From positions 124,001-188,000 of the forward strand of contig OZ025756.1 in the NCBI GenBank assembly GCA_964019335.1: a stretch of 64,000 nucleotides of DNA. The letters run 5' to 3'. Under the pieces are notes generated by a model. It saw nothing but the letters and a program-made list of their open reading frames with translations. It was not told where the DNA came from and did not search any database. Shown here in pieces: positions 45,985 to 54,835 of this stretch. The translations under genes and the position numbers were made by a program. This DNA comes from Diplonema japonicum (lineage: Eukaryota > Euglenozoa > Diplonemea > Diplonemida > Diplonemidae). Numbering within the stretch: position 1 is the first letter of the stretch; each line of letters opens with the position of its first letter.

Positions 45985-47661
45985 TTAGTTGTGGCCCACT
46001 TTTAAATGAACATGGGTAACAAGACCACATTCTAATTTCTTTCCCTCCCCATTTCTTTTTTTTTTAAAAAAAGCTTCGAGATGTAAAGCAGCATGCATTG
46101 TCGAGGTGCTTGAGAGAGATGCTTCATCACAAGCACATCTCTTGTCCGTAACCCATAGCTTCCTGTCCTCCCTCTTCAGGAGGAGCTGCTGCTCCACAAA
46201 GGACTTCCTCCCAAGAAGGGATCGGGGGAGGAGAAGGAAGGGGCTTGTCACACCACCCACACCCTTCAGTTCAGTCTGCCCCATCGGGATGACAGAGACA
46301 GAGTCAAGGGGACCAACAGCCTCCATCACCTCAGGAGTGACAGCAACAGCCCCACCCACACAGACCCCTTCCATCCGAGCCGCCTTGTTCACAGTGTTCC
46401 CAAAGTAGTCGTACCTCCCTGTCAGGTTGTTCAGTTGTACCGAAACATCACCACAGTGAACACCCACACGAACCCTGAGACCACACCAAGGGCCTTCAGC
46501 ATCCCACGAACAGTGGTCAACAGTGTCCAAGAGCTCCTCAGGCCACACACTGTTCACAAGCCTCTCCTGAACAGACAGACCGAACCACACCGCATCAGAA
46601 GTACTCTCGAAGGCCACCATGAAAGCATCCCCAATGGTCTTCACCTCGTACCCATTGTGCTCAGCGATGCAGTCCCGTATTGCCTGGTTGTGAACTTGAA
46701 GTCCCTCCTTCATTCCTCCTGGACATGCCTCCCATGTTGCCGTCGATCCTTGGATGTCGGTGAAGACAAGGGCTGCTCTCTCAGATTGAAGACCAGGTGT
46801 TGCCACCACGCCATGCGTCGGGCTGCTGCAGGTGTGCATGCTGTGGAAGAGTGCATCGGGGAGGTAGGGGCGGTAGTCCTTCAGGTTTTCAAGAATCTTG
46901 TCGAAAGACTCGTAAAGGGGAGGGGGGAGGGAGGCTGTTGAGATGATGGCCTCGGCTGCTTCAAGGTCGAAGTGGGAGAGGGAGGTCGCGATGTCCTCTG
47001 TGGCGGCGATCACCTTGTTCATCTTGTCGTGTTCTTTACGAAGGCCGTGCGCGAAGCCTCGGGTGAAGTAGAAGTCGAGGAGGATGATAAGGAGCTGAGC
47101 CACTGTGGTTTCACCACCAAGTGTGATGTCCCGAGTGCAAGGGAGGGAGGAGCAGATCACAAGTTCACGACGGTCTGCCTGAGAAGGGAGGAGGGGGAGG
47201 TCAAACAGCCCGAATCTGGTGGTAATCTCAATCAGAAGTAACAAAAGCCACATAGACAAAGCGGCAATGAGGTTTGTGGTGATTCGTGGGGGCAAATTAC
47301 ACACAAGGCAAATATCAATCAGAATCACGAAAAGAGGCCACGATCGGTCCCCGTTGCTGTAGGAGATATCATGCAAATCCCCCAATAGAAAGGCTACCGC
47401 AAACAAGTAAAGGCCTGCTTCAACCGACGGTCCTTGGACCCGCTTCTGCACGAGAAGTTGAAAGAGGACGAAGCAAGCTGCTGCGATGCCGACGAAGGCC
47501 CCTATGACCTGCAAGGTCCACCCCCACTTCACAAATACCAGCGCGTAGCCTATGAGAGCACCACCACCTATGGTCAGCAGCACTTTTTTCGCGAAGGTGG
47601 TATCAAGGTCATCGCTAGGTAATACCACATAACCAAAGGCGAGACGCAGCCAGCCCCACAT
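45985..47661 (-). CDS. Adenylate cyclase 9, lacking the second domain
   Basis: 558 residues from MWGWLRLAFGYVVLPSDDLD (ATG ending at 47661; the frame runs further upstream through GGAAAC-repeat DNA that is not part of the gene). Membrane region and catalytic domain are complete, with loop VICSSLPC and all catalytic residues (FTDIQGST, VKTIGDAF, YDYFGNTVNKAAR). After the linker (KLWVTDKRCACDEASLSSTS) the protein diverges into A-rich-coded FFKKKRNGEGKK and stops: the degenerate C2-like domain is absent. It may be a truncated gene or a functional short form. Acceptor-like CCCACACAG lies 8 bases before the ATG. Confidence 0.82.
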   Translation of the reverse strand: MWGWLRLAFGYVVLPSDDLDTTFAKKVLLTIGGGALIGYALVFVKWGWTLQVIGAFVGIAAACFVLFQLLVQKRVQGPSVEAGLYLFAVAFLLGDLHDISYSNGDRSWPLFVILIDICLVCNLPPRITTNLIAALSMWLLLLLIEITTRFGLFDLPLLPSQADRRELVICSSLPCTRDITLGGETTVAQLLIILLDFYFTRGFAHGLRKEHDKMNKVIAATEDIATSLSHFDLEAAEAIISTASLPPPLYESFDKILENLKDYRPYLPDALFHSMHTCSSPTHGVVATPGLQSERAALVFTDIQGSTATWEACPGGMKEGLQVHNQAIRDCIAEHNGYEVKTIGDAFMVAFESTSDAVWFGLSVQERLVNSVWPEELLDTVDHCSWDAEGPWCGLRVRVGVHCGDVSVQLNNLTGRYDYFGNTVNKAARMEGVCVGGAVAVTPEVMEAVGPLDSVSVIPMGQTELKGVGGVTSPFLLLPRSLLGRKSFVEQQLLLKREDRKLWVTDKRCACDEASLSSTSTMHAALHLEAFFKKKRNGEGKKLECGLVTHVHLKVGHN

Positions 47662-47997
47662 GATGGGACCTGTGTGGGATATATTATAACGGAACAGAAA
47701 AATGGTAGAAGAAGAAGTGTGGGGGTGTTGGCTCGCTACAAAAATATGGTAGGCGGCCCACCAGTTTAAAAGAAGTTTTTTTTTTCTCTCTTTTTTTTTT
47801 TTTTCCTTTCTGACAAATACCAAAAGATACTTATTATCGTGCTCTGGTCGGGAATTAATTTTATCTTTTTTTTTTCTTTTTTTTTTTTTCCCGTACTCTA
47901 CTACCGGCATCTTTAGCCATTTGAGGACGTTTTTCAAATGGAAAGTCAGAACCTCGTTCGACCTCAGCATGTGTTGCACCCCCCCCCTCCCCCCCCC
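47662..47997. other. Intergenic, T- and C-rich
   Basis: No gene. Leader of the gene at 45985, T-rich tracts (47777-47805, 47867-47889) and a C-rich stretch (47979-47999) that abuts the inverted-repeat elements. Confidence 0.5.
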
Positions 47998-48182
47998 CCT
48001 ATGCTGGCATGGAAACGCGTTTCCATGCATTTTTTGAAAAAAAGGGAAACGGAAACGGAAACGGAAACGTTTCCTTATGTTTCCTTTAGAAGGAAGCCGT
48101 TTCCATAAGAATTTTGAAAAGTATGGAAACGGAAACGGGAACGGAAACGGAAACGTTTCCGCGTTTCCTGCCAGCATAGCCC
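47998..48182. mobile_element. GGGCTATGCTGGCA inverted-repeat element, copy 2
   Basis: Ends CTATGCTGGCATGGAAACGC and GCGTTTCCTGCCAGCATAGC-type inverse; interior carries runs of GGAAAC in direct and inverse orientation (for example 48048-48070, 48123-48160). Sits between a C run and a short C7 that separates it from copy 3. Confidence 0.65.
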
Positions 48183-48188
48183 CCCCCA

Positions 48189-48350
48189 GGGCTATGCTGG
48201 CAAGAAACTGGGAAACGTGTTTCCGTATCTGTTTCCTTATTTTTCAAGTACTGAAACGGCCCAAAATAAGGAAATGTTTCCGTTTTCCTTATTTTCAAAA
48301 AAGAAAAAAGGAAAAAAGCTTGGAAACGCGTTTCCTTGCCAGCATAGCCC
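48189..48350. mobile_element. GGGCTATGCTGGCA inverted-repeat element, copy 3
   Basis: Left end GGGCTATGCTGGCAAGAAAC, right end GTTTCCTTGCCAGCATAGCC; nearly perfect termini. Head-to-tail with copy 2, and its right end abuts the left end of another inverted-repeat element (48350-49039). Confidence 0.65.
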
Positions 48351-49039
48351 TAGGCATAGTGGTGAAACAACTCGCATGCGAGAATGCGAGGACGATTCTC
48401 GCACCAAATCCTCGCACATTCTCGCATGCGAGAATGATGCGAGAATCTTTTTTGGCTGAAAACTTCAACAGGGAACCTGGTAACCAGTGCCCGAGTGTCA
48501 AAAATCTTCGAAGGACCTCAACAGGCAGTGCTTTGCCCCGTGGTGGGGCAGGAGTTCATAGCGGGTGGGCGATGTCGTGTTTGGTCGCAGGCACCACTAA
48601 CCACCAAGCAGCAAACACGCCTTCCCAGCATCCCATTGGTGGAGCTCGCGCACATGAAGATACCGACACCAGACACGCTGCTGGCAAAGGGGCCCGGATT
48701 CGAGAAGGAGACAAGGGCTCGAGAAGAGTAAAATAAAGCATCGAAAAGACCCTGTTGCCGTTAAGCACAGACGCCACCAGTGCCAAACATTTCTGGGCTG
48801 GTCGGATACTCAGAGGAGCCCCTCCTCCCCCTGGACATCAAGGAGGGTGAATCACACACGGGGGCGGACGTGAACGCACTGATCGCGTTAGTTCGAGGGG
48901 GGTTATTTTTGACACATGCACACCTGAAGTGCACACTAGCATGTGTGAGAATCGTGCGAGAATGCGACGTCGTTTTGCGAGAATTTCGGCTCAGATTTTT
49001 TTTGTGCGAGAATGCGACTCACTTCACTACTATGCCTAG
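48350..49039. mobile_element. CTAGGCATAGT inverted-repeat element
   Basis: Left CTAGGCATAGTGGTGAAACA and right TTCACTACTATGCCTAG form inverted termini about 690 bases apart. Just inside each end are clusters of GCGAGAATGCGA and its inverse (48380-48445; 48950-49015). The middle (48450-48900) has normal complexity but no recognisable gene. A non-autonomous DNA element is likely. Confidence 0.6.
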
Positions 49040-49056
49040 AGGGGTCATAAGGGGGT

Positions 49057-49103
<47 letters not shown>

Positions 49104-49112
49104 CATTTTTCA

Positions 49113-49293
49113 GTTTTTTTGCTAAGGGCATTTTGGGCCCTTAAAAAACTCTAACCACCCCCAAAAGACGACAACGGGGCCCCCAAAAATTAGAACATCC
49201 TGGTCCTGAAAACCATGGGGAAACGGGGGTTTGGGTGAGCACTTTTGGGGTTAGAGTTTTTTTAAGGGCCTAAAATACGCCATTGCGAAAAAG
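49113..49293. mobile_element. Short MITE-like inverted repeat
   Basis: GGGCCCTTAAAAAACTCTAA... (left arm about 49127-49167) is the inverse of ...TTAGAGTTTTTTTAAGGGCC (right arm about 49242-49281), with similarity extending outward to GCAATGGC/TTTTTT. About 75 bases lie between the arms. No coding. Confidence 0.6.
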
Positions 49294-49837
49294 AAATTCG
49301 ATAAAGTTTCAGTGCATGGGGGGTGCTTACTGTTCAAGTAGATAAAAGAAACGTCACCCCTTGATGCCGACCAAGGGAAGCTTTGAACTTTTTTTTGGGG
49401 GGGGGAAGACTAACCGGCCAGCAGTAACAGACCAACATCCTGGAGCGAAATGAGAAATACGAAAGGAGAAGGGTTCAAAAAAGAAGAAAAAAAAAAAAAT
49501 AAAAAGAGTCTTAATCCATCTCTTCAGGCTGTTCTATCCTTGAAAATATTGAATTTTCTTTTCTCCTCCCTCCCAAAAAAAAAAAAAACCGGACTACGAA
49601 AAGAGGGGGGGGGGGGGGGGGGGGGGGTGTCACCTCATACTATTTTAAGTAGGAATTTTGCACAAATGAGAAAATGTGTATAAAAGTGAATACAATCACT
49701 CCCCCTCACCCATAAAAAGCCAAAAAGCTGCTTCTTGTAACACCTTGGTGTTCATGGCACTTTTTTGACCGAGTCGAGAAATAAAAGAGCCACCAAATCA
49801 TCCCAGCTCCAGTGGTATTATAAGTGCAACCCCACCT
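49294..49837. other. Intergenic with repeat D copy
   Basis: Family-D motif (AGTTTCAGTGCATGGGGGGT...TTCAAGTAGA, 49299-49350), G-rich tract (about 49395-49407), A runs, and a G run (49604-49627). No gene. Confidence 0.55.
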
Positions 49838-51988
49838 TCAAGCAGAACCAAAGGATGCAATCGAAGTTCTAGTCGTCTCTGCGACACAGCTCACTTGCTG
49901 TAGATACAACGCCGTCCCATTAGGGGCCTCCTGTGTGTCTTCTTCTGTAATACTTAGTCCCTCCATCTCAGAAACAAGGAAGGGGGATATATAGTAGCAC
50001 AGAACGTCCTTCGCCACGGCATCGCTGCACAGTGAACTGCTCACCACCACACCAGTTCCAAGAACAGTCACAAACTTCTGCCTCTTGTCCCCCACTGTCC
50101 CGTGAAAAATGGTGCTCGTCGACATCCCCACATGGATCGAGGCCTCACCCCCAAGGCCAGCAGACACCCCAAGCATCTTCACAAACACCAACGAGTTCTC
50201 AACATGTGTGGGGCATGGTTTGGTGCAGTTCCAGCAGACAGCAACCCTGTTCCCCTGAAGCGACACCACTGCTCCGTGTGACCTCTCCGTGCACGTCAGT
50301 ATCCTTGCAAGCCCGTTGTTCACAATGGCACCGACTTCGCTGCCTGACTCGTAGCTCTTTAACGCAACCTCAACCTTCCCTACAGTGGCACAGGTGCTCA
50401 CCTGCAGGGTTGGTGTGCCTGCATTTGAAGTATTGGAGTGCCAACTTTTAAAACTTGAAGTTATTGACAAGGCATTTTTAGTACTAACGAACGTCCTGTC
50501 CTCCATTTTCAGGAGGAGCTGCTGCTCCACAAAGTCCTTCCTCCCAAGAAGCTCGTACGGCAGCAGAATGAAGGGGTTTACAAAGCCTCTCACACCCTTC
50601 AGTTCGGTTGGACCCATCGGGATAGAGGCTACACGCTCAAGAGGGCCTACTTCATGCAAGACCTCAGGAGTGACAGCAACAGCCCCACCCACACAGACCC
50701 CTTCCATCCGAGCCGCCTTGTTCACAGTGTTCCCAAAGTAGTCGTACCTCCCTGTCAGGTTGTTCAGTTGTACCGAAACATCACCACAGTGAACACCCAC
50801 ACGAACCCTGAGACCACACCAAGGGCCTTTGAGTCTCCACGAACAGCATTCTAGTGACAGCAGGTCTGCAGGCCACACACTGTCGAGAAGCCTCTCCTGA
50901 ACAGACAGACCGAACCACACCGCATCAGAAGTACTCTCAAAGGCCACCATGAAGGAGTCCCCAATGGTCTTCACCTCGTACCCATTGTGCTCAGCGATGC
51001 AGTCCCGTATTGCCTTGTTGTGAATCTGAAGTCCCTCTTGCATCCCTTCTGGACATGCCTCCCATGTTGCCGTCGATCCTTGGATGTCGGTGAAGACAAG
51101 GCTTGCTCGTTGTGAATTGAGCCCGGGGACAGGGGTGCTCTGAGGTTGCCCTTCGGTGCTGGAGTCGCTGTGCATGCTGTGGAAGAGTGCATCGGGGATG
51201 TAGGGGCGGTAGCCTTTCAAGTTGTCAAGAATCTTGCTGAAGGCGTCGTAAAGGGGAGGGGGGAGGGAGGCGGTTGAGATGATGTCCTCGGCTGCCTCAA
51301 GGTCGAAGCGGGAGAGGGAGGTCGCGATGTCCTCTGTGGCGGTGACCACATTGTTCATCTTTTCATGCTCCGCGTAAAGCTCGTACGCAAAGCGGCGAGT
51401 GAAGTAGAAGTCGAGGAGGATGATAATGATTTGACCCTGTGTGTTCTCAAAGGACTCGGCCAGATCTAACCTGCAGGGGAGTGTGGGACACGTGACTAAT
51501 TTCAATCTGTCCTCTTGTGAAGAGAGGTACCGTATGTCGTAGAGGCCAAAACGGTAGGTAGATTCGACTAAAATAAGCAGCAGCCACAGCACAAGCATGA
51601 TGATTAAGTTCCTCGCAACACGAGACGGCATTCTGCACACAAGGCAGACGTCAATCATGATCACAAAGAAGGGCCACGCCCTGTCCCCCGTACCATATGA
51701 CACGTCAAAAAGATCAGCAGCAAGAAGCCCTGCAGCCAGAAAGTATATGGACACCTCCGCTATCCTCAGCCGGAGCCGTTTTTCTATTATTAACTGCGCG
51801 AAGACCGAGAAGAGTGCGATCATGGCCACCACGGCCCCCATCATCTCGAGGTCCCATTTCAGCAGCATCACGGTGAAGATATAACCGATGAAGGCCACAA
51901 TTGAGCCGAGCACCAACACCTTTTTGATGAATATTGTTTTCGAATCGTCTGTTTTGAGGATCACGTGCGAAAATAAAAAGAATTGCAT
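49838..51988 (-). CDS. Receptor-type adenylate cyclase 10
   Basis: 716 residues (MQFFLFSHVILKTDDSKTIF). Helix 2 region ends IIEKRLRLRIAEVS; loop VTCPTLPC. Complete catalytic set. It is the most divergent copy in the region after the catalytic core: PEVLHEVGPLERVASIPMGP, GVRGFVNPFILLPYELLGRK, and the segment SLECCSWRLKGP after WPADLL. Yet its second domain (STCATVGKVEVALKSYESGS and on) matches the copy at 20869, some 29 kb away, almost exactly. The C-terminus (LYLQQVSCVAETTRTSIASF) is unique. Confidence 0.9.
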   Translation of the reverse strand: MQFFLFSHVILKTDDSKTIFIKKVLVLGSIVAFIGYIFTVMLLKWDLEMMGAVVAMIALFSVFAQLIIEKRLRLRIAEVSIYFLAAGLLAADLFDVSYGTGDRAWPFFVIMIDVCLVCRMPSRVARNLIIMLVLWLLLILVESTYRFGLYDIRYLSSQEDRLKLVTCPTLPCRLDLAESFENTQGQIIIILLDFYFTRRFAYELYAEHEKMNNVVTATEDIATSLSRFDLEAAEDIISTASLPPPLYDAFSKILDNLKGYRPYIPDALFHSMHSDSSTEGQPQSTPVPGLNSQRASLVFTDIQGSTATWEACPEGMQEGLQIHNKAIRDCIAEHNGYEVKTIGDSFMVAFESTSDAVWFGLSVQERLLDSVWPADLLSLECCSWRLKGPWCGLRVRVGVHCGDVSVQLNNLTGRYDYFGNTVNKAARMEGVCVGGAVAVTPEVLHEVGPLERVASIPMGPTELKGVRGFVNPFILLPYELLGRKDFVEQQLLLKMEDRTFVSTKNALSITSSFKSWHSNTSNAGTPTLQVSTCATVGKVEVALKSYESGSEVGAIVNNGLARILTCTERSHGAVVSLQGNRVAVCWNCTKPCPTHVENSLVFVKMLGVSAGLGGEASIHVGMSTSTIFHGTVGDKRQKFVTVLGTGVVVSSSLCSDAVAKDVLCYYISPFLVSEMEGLSITEEDTQEAPNGTALYLQQVSCVAETTRTSIASFGSA

Positions 51989-52321
51989 CTTTTTGATGAA
52001 AGCCGGGCTGGAGCCCCCACCTTTCCCCCCCTGTGGTGAATGGGTTTACGTTTTTTTTTTTTTTTTTTTTTTTTCTTTTTTTTTTTTGTTGTCGGAGCCG
52101 TGATGTTCGGAATAAAGATCACATGAGGGCTTTGCTGGAAAGCAAAATGTTTATATGTGCGAGAGACTAACTTCAGCCTCTTGTCAAACACCAACGTGTT
52201 TCGCAATCTCTTCTCGATCATGATCTGCACGGAGAAGTCGAGGAGCCACGCAACCATACTTACAACCCTTTTATTCGTCTCCCGGTACACAAAGAATTGA
52301 AACAACATAGAAGAATTGTCT

Positions 52322-52367
<46 letters not shown>

Positions 52368-52514
52368 GCGGTTTTTTAATGAGGGGGCAAAAGTCAACAA
52401 ATATGAGTTGCAAAGTGAACAGGGAGTGTAAACAAGGCCACTACTACTGGAGAACACGAGCAAGTAGGGAATACACCTAAGAAGATGAGGCCGTTGTCTT
52501 TACGTATCCCATCA

Positions 52515-52547
<33 letters not shown>

Positions 52548-52589
52548 AAGAAAGAAAACAAAGAAGCAAACACACCGGAAGGTGTGAAG
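51989..52589. other. Spacer with long T run and cyclase relic
   Basis: T runs at 52051-52073 and 52322-52366 (over 40 bases), an A run at 52516-52545, and a relic of cyclase membrane-domain sequence (52150-52310). No gene. Confidence 0.55.
52150..52310 (-). pseudogene. Cyclase N-terminal relic
   Basis: Minus-strand translation reads RVVSMVAWLLDFSVQIMIEK followed by RLRNTLVF, resembling the helix-2 border of diverse-subfamily cyclases (for example RVVTAVLSFAFFLQMLIEKK of the copy at 52590). Only this helix is recognisable; a remnant of a lost copy. Confidence 0.4.
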
Positions 52590-54734
52590 TTATTGTTCGC
52601 TATTAAATGGGAGGACTAGCTGGGCCTTGTCATCAGAGCTCACAAGATATGCCTTCTGCATGGACACCTCGCCAGGTACTTCGAAGGTACTTTCCCGCAG
52701 TATGCTGAGACCATCGATGCCGAATAGCTCGTAGGGTGAAGCATAACAGCACAGAACACCACTGGATATAGCATCACAGCAAAGTGAACTGCTCACCACC
52801 ACACCAGTTCCAAGAACAGTCACAAACAGCTGCCTTTTGCTGCCCACCGTCCCATGAAACATGGTGCTCGTCGACATCCCCACATGGATCGAGGCCTCAC
52901 CCCCAAAGTCAGCGGACACCCCAAGCATCTTCACAAACACCAACGAGTTCTCAACATGTGTGGGGCATGGTTTGGTGCAGTTCCAGCAGACAGCAACCCT
53001 GTTCCCCTGAAGCGACACCACTGCTCCGTGTGACCTCTCCGTGCACGTCAGTATCTTCGACATGCAGATATTCATTGTGCTCCCAATAAGGTGAGCCTCG
53101 TAGCTCCTAAGCACAATCTCAACCTTCCCAACAGTGGCAGTGCTCTGTTGCAGAATATTTGCAAAACTCCAGGAGCCATTGTACGACGGACTGGAGCTGG
53201 CAGTGTCGGAGACTAAGTTGTTGGGAATGTCAGTTGATACTTCTAACTTCCTGTCCTCCCTCTTCAGGAGGAGCTGCTGCTCAACAAAGGACTTCCGTTT
53301 GATTAGATTTTGAGGGACAAGAAGGAAGGGGTTTATCACACCACCCACACCCTTCAGCTCAGTCTGCCCCATCGGGATGACAGAGACAGAGTCAAGAGGA
53401 CCAACAGCCCCCATCACCTCAGGAGTGACAGCAACAGCCCCACCCACACAAGCCCCTTCCATCCGAGCCGCCTTGTTCACAGTGTTCCCAAAGTAGTCGT
53501 ACCTCCCTGTCAAGTTGTTCAGTTGTACCGAAACATCACCACAGTGAACACCCACACGAACCCTGAGACCACACCAAGGGCCTTCAGCATCCCACGAACA
53601 GTGGTCAACAGTGTCCAAGAGCTCCTCAGGCCACACACTGTTCACAAGCCTCTCCTGAACAGACAGACCGAACCACACCGCATCAGAAGTACTCTCGAAG
53701 GCCACCATGAAGGAGTCCCCAATGGTCTTCACCTCGTACCCATTGTGCTCAGCGATGCAGTCCCGTATTGCCTGGTTATGAACTTGAAGTCCCTCCTTCA
53801 TTCCTTCTGGACATGCCTCCCATGTTGCCGTCGATCCTTGGATGTCGGTGAAGACAAGGCTTGCTTGTCTTGTCGTCAATCCCGGTGCTGGTGCCTCTCT
53901 GGGTGTGCGCACTTCGCTGTGGAGCTCGTGGAAGAGTGCATCGGGGAGGTAGGGGCGATACATCTCAAGGTTGGTGAGGATCTCGCAGAAAGCGTTATAA
54001 AGGGGAGGGGGGAGGGAGGCGGTTGAGATGATGTCCTCGGCTGCCTCAAGGTCGAAGCGGGAGAGGGAGGTCGCGATTTCCTCTGTGGCGGCGATCACCT
54101 TGTTCATCTTCTCGTGTTGTACATGAAGGCCGTTCGCGAAGCCTCGGGTGAAGTAGAAGTCGAGGAGGAAAATTAAAAGCTGTCCAACAAAAATCCGGAC
54201 GCTACGTGAAATCGACACGGGGCAGGGGAGGTGGGAGCATTCACAGGACTCTCGGCGCTGCTCTTGGGAGCTGAGGAACCAAATGTCGTAAAGGCCAAAA
54301 CGATACACGTTTTCCAGCGATAGGAAGCAAAACCAGCTAGTCAAGAGGATCACTAAAGTAGTGGCAACACGATTGTCCACCCGGCATACAAGGCAGAGAT
54401 CGACTAAGACGACGAAGTAGGGCCACGACCTGTCGTGGTTTTGCACCACCAGAAGCAAGTCAGACAGCAACAGGGAAACACCCATAAATAATATCCAGGC
54501 TACCATTATGCGCCGCCGAAGCTTCTTTTCGATTAGCATCTGCAGGAAAAAAGCGAAGGACAAAACGGCCGTCACTACTCTGTGAACTCGCAACGACGGG
54601 TTGCCGCGAGCCAAGGATACTGCACCATAATATGCCGAGGCGGATGCGCTGGCCACCAACATCACTTTTTTACTAAAGGCAATCGAGGGGTCGTCCGTTG
54701 GCAGCACAACACGCTCGAACGGAAAGAGTAGCAT
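52590..54734 (-). CDS. Receptor-type adenylate cyclase 11
   Basis: 714 residues (MLLFPFERVVLPTDDPSIAF). Loop CECSHLPC has an additional Cys (SCECSHLPC). Catalytic residues complete. The segment LFHELHSEVRTPREAPAPGL before the catalytic domain is shared with the copy at 57120 only. TEEIATSLSRF replaces TEDIATSLSRF. GVINPFLLVPQNLIKRKSFV and a long Ser-rich linker (VSDTASSSPSYNGSWSFANI) are particular to this copy. The C2-like domain begins ATVGKVEIVLRSYEAHLIGS with a shortened loop. The ATG follows AAAGGAAAAAAAGAAA. Confidence 0.9.
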   Translation of the reverse strand: MLLFPFERVVLPTDDPSIAFSKKVMLVASASASAYYGAVSLARGNPSLRVHRVVTAVLSFAFFLQMLIEKKLRRRIMVAWILFMGVSLLLSDLLLVVQNHDRSWPYFVVLVDLCLVCRVDNRVATTLVILLTSWFCFLSLENVYRFGLYDIWFLSSQEQRRESCECSHLPCPVSISRSVRIFVGQLLIFLLDFYFTRGFANGLHVQHEKMNKVIAATEEIATSLSRFDLEAAEDIISTASLPPPLYNAFCEILTNLEMYRPYLPDALFHELHSEVRTPREAPAPGLTTRQASLVFTDIQGSTATWEACPEGMKEGLQVHNQAIRDCIAEHNGYEVKTIGDSFMVAFESTSDAVWFGLSVQERLVNSVWPEELLDTVDHCSWDAEGPWCGLRVRVGVHCGDVSVQLNNLTGRYDYFGNTVNKAARMEGACVGGAVAVTPEVMGAVGPLDSVSVIPMGQTELKGVGGVINPFLLVPQNLIKRKSFVEQQLLLKREDRKLEVSTDIPNNLVSDTASSSPSYNGSWSFANILQQSTATVGKVEIVLRSYEAHLIGSTMNICMSKILTCTERSHGAVVSLQGNRVAVCWNCTKPCPTHVENSLVFVKMLGVSADFGGEASIHVGMSTSTMFHGTVGSKRQLFVTVLGTGVVVSSSLCCDAISSGVLCCYASPYELFGIDGLSILRESTFEVPGEVSMQKAYLVSSDDKAQLVLPFNSEQ

Positions 54735-54835
54735 TTTCTTTTTTTCCTTTTGTTTCGTTGAAAAATAGTCTTAACCAGACAGAAACGGAGACATATGAAG
54801 CATCATGGCTGTAAAGCTATGTTGGGTTCAGCAAA

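Noticed and set aside
48360-48445. CRISPR-like cluster of GCGAGAAT repeats
   Set aside because: Units are irregular, palindromic and without equal-length unique spacers; they lie at the ends of an inverted-repeat element in a eukaryotic genome.
48077-48736. Plus-strand open frame of 219 codons
   Set aside because: Its first half translates GGAAAC repeats (GNGNGNGN) of the inverted-repeat elements; no conserved domain.
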